A stretch of 64,000 nt of DNA from Gautieria morchelliformis (lineage: Eukaryota > Basidiomycota > Agaricomycetes > Gomphales > Gomphaceae): assembly GCA_015179125.1 (NCBI GenBank), contig WHVA01000509.1:1-64000 (forward strand). The letters are read 5' to 3'. Both the position numbers and the translations under genes were made by a program. The number at the start of each line of letters is the position of its first letter. The first letter of the stretch is position 1. The notes beneath the pieces were generated by a model. It was not told where the DNA came from. It worked only from the letters and a program-made list of their open reading frames with translations, and did not search any database. Below are positions 63,906-64,000 of the stretch, piece by piece.

Positions 63906-64000
63906 CAAACACGTCTAGATAGTGATTACAGCTATTTCGGGTACACAAGGCGGAGTCTGAAATCCATGCCGCCCGGTGCCGCCGAAACATATTGAGCTGT
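63906..64000 (+). other. continuation of segmental repeat copy 3
   Basis: CAAACACGTCTAGATAGTGATTA matches the sequence after the empty C2 site in copies 1 and 2. After base 63928 the match ends and nothing is recognised. Confidence 0.6.

Overview
The window reads as a repeat-rich, gene-poor piece of a filamentous basidiomycete genome, most likely an Agaricomycete. I infer this from spliceable introns of 48-57 bases with GT...AG ends and CTNAC/CTGAC branch sites, from remnants of basidiomycete-type gene families (DUF6533-type multi-pass membrane protein, DUF3712-type protein, homeobox protein, cytochrome P450, a cysteine-rich small secreted protein), and from chromodomain Ty3/gypsy and Ty1/copia elements of the kinds common in those fungi. 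I found no rRNA, no free tRNA, no CRISPR and no prokaryotic-style operon.

Left third (1-24 kb): a stack of mobile elements. A broken Copia 3' end (1-634) is followed by a truncated gypsy element on the minus strand (G1, 1110-3847) that interrupts a solo LTR (3848-4800). A 594-bp TA-flanked terminal-inverted-repeat element follows (5576-6169). Then comes a pogo-type DNA transposon (6288-16634, TA target, 27-bp inverted repeats) whose transposase gene is split by a full-length chromovirus (A, 7211-14685, target duplication ATCTC). Between its chromodomain and 3' LTR, element A carries a spliced ANTISENSE gene with a twin CxxCx6C motif and a charged coiled-coil tail. A second chromovirus (B, 16728-23339) follows; its integrase carries a 433-bp SINE with RNA polymerase III boxes, a 24-A tail and a 10-bp target duplication.

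Middle and right (24-58.7 kb): a homeobox gene fragment, a palindromic minisatellite, a DUF3712 pseudogene fused in frame to the last exons of a DUF6533 gene, and then a locus that exists as tandemly repeated segments. The DUF6533 3' end occurs at about 26.6, 38.6 and 58.0 kb, and the sequence in between recurs in the same order. After subtracting inserted transposons the unit is about 10-11 kb. One unit carries an intact four-exon small secreted cysteine-rich protein gene (32804-33249), the best candidate for a working host gene here.

The repeat copies are targets for two complete minus-strand Copia elements: C1 (38782-43431, target duplication CCTCA) and C2 (58726-63905, target duplication CAAAC). 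Both have a primer binding site matching the anticodon arm of initiator tRNA-Met. C2 in turn carries a solo gypsy LTR (62797-63505, target duplication AGTAT) of the G1 family inside its gag. A decayed gypsy element (G4, about 48.95-52.78 kb) carries an unrecognised downstream ORF also found at 23.3-24.1 kb. Nearly every coding sequence except the secreted protein is disrupted, and in element A all eight premature stops are TGA or TAG, as C-to-T decay of CGA and CAG/CAA codons would give.
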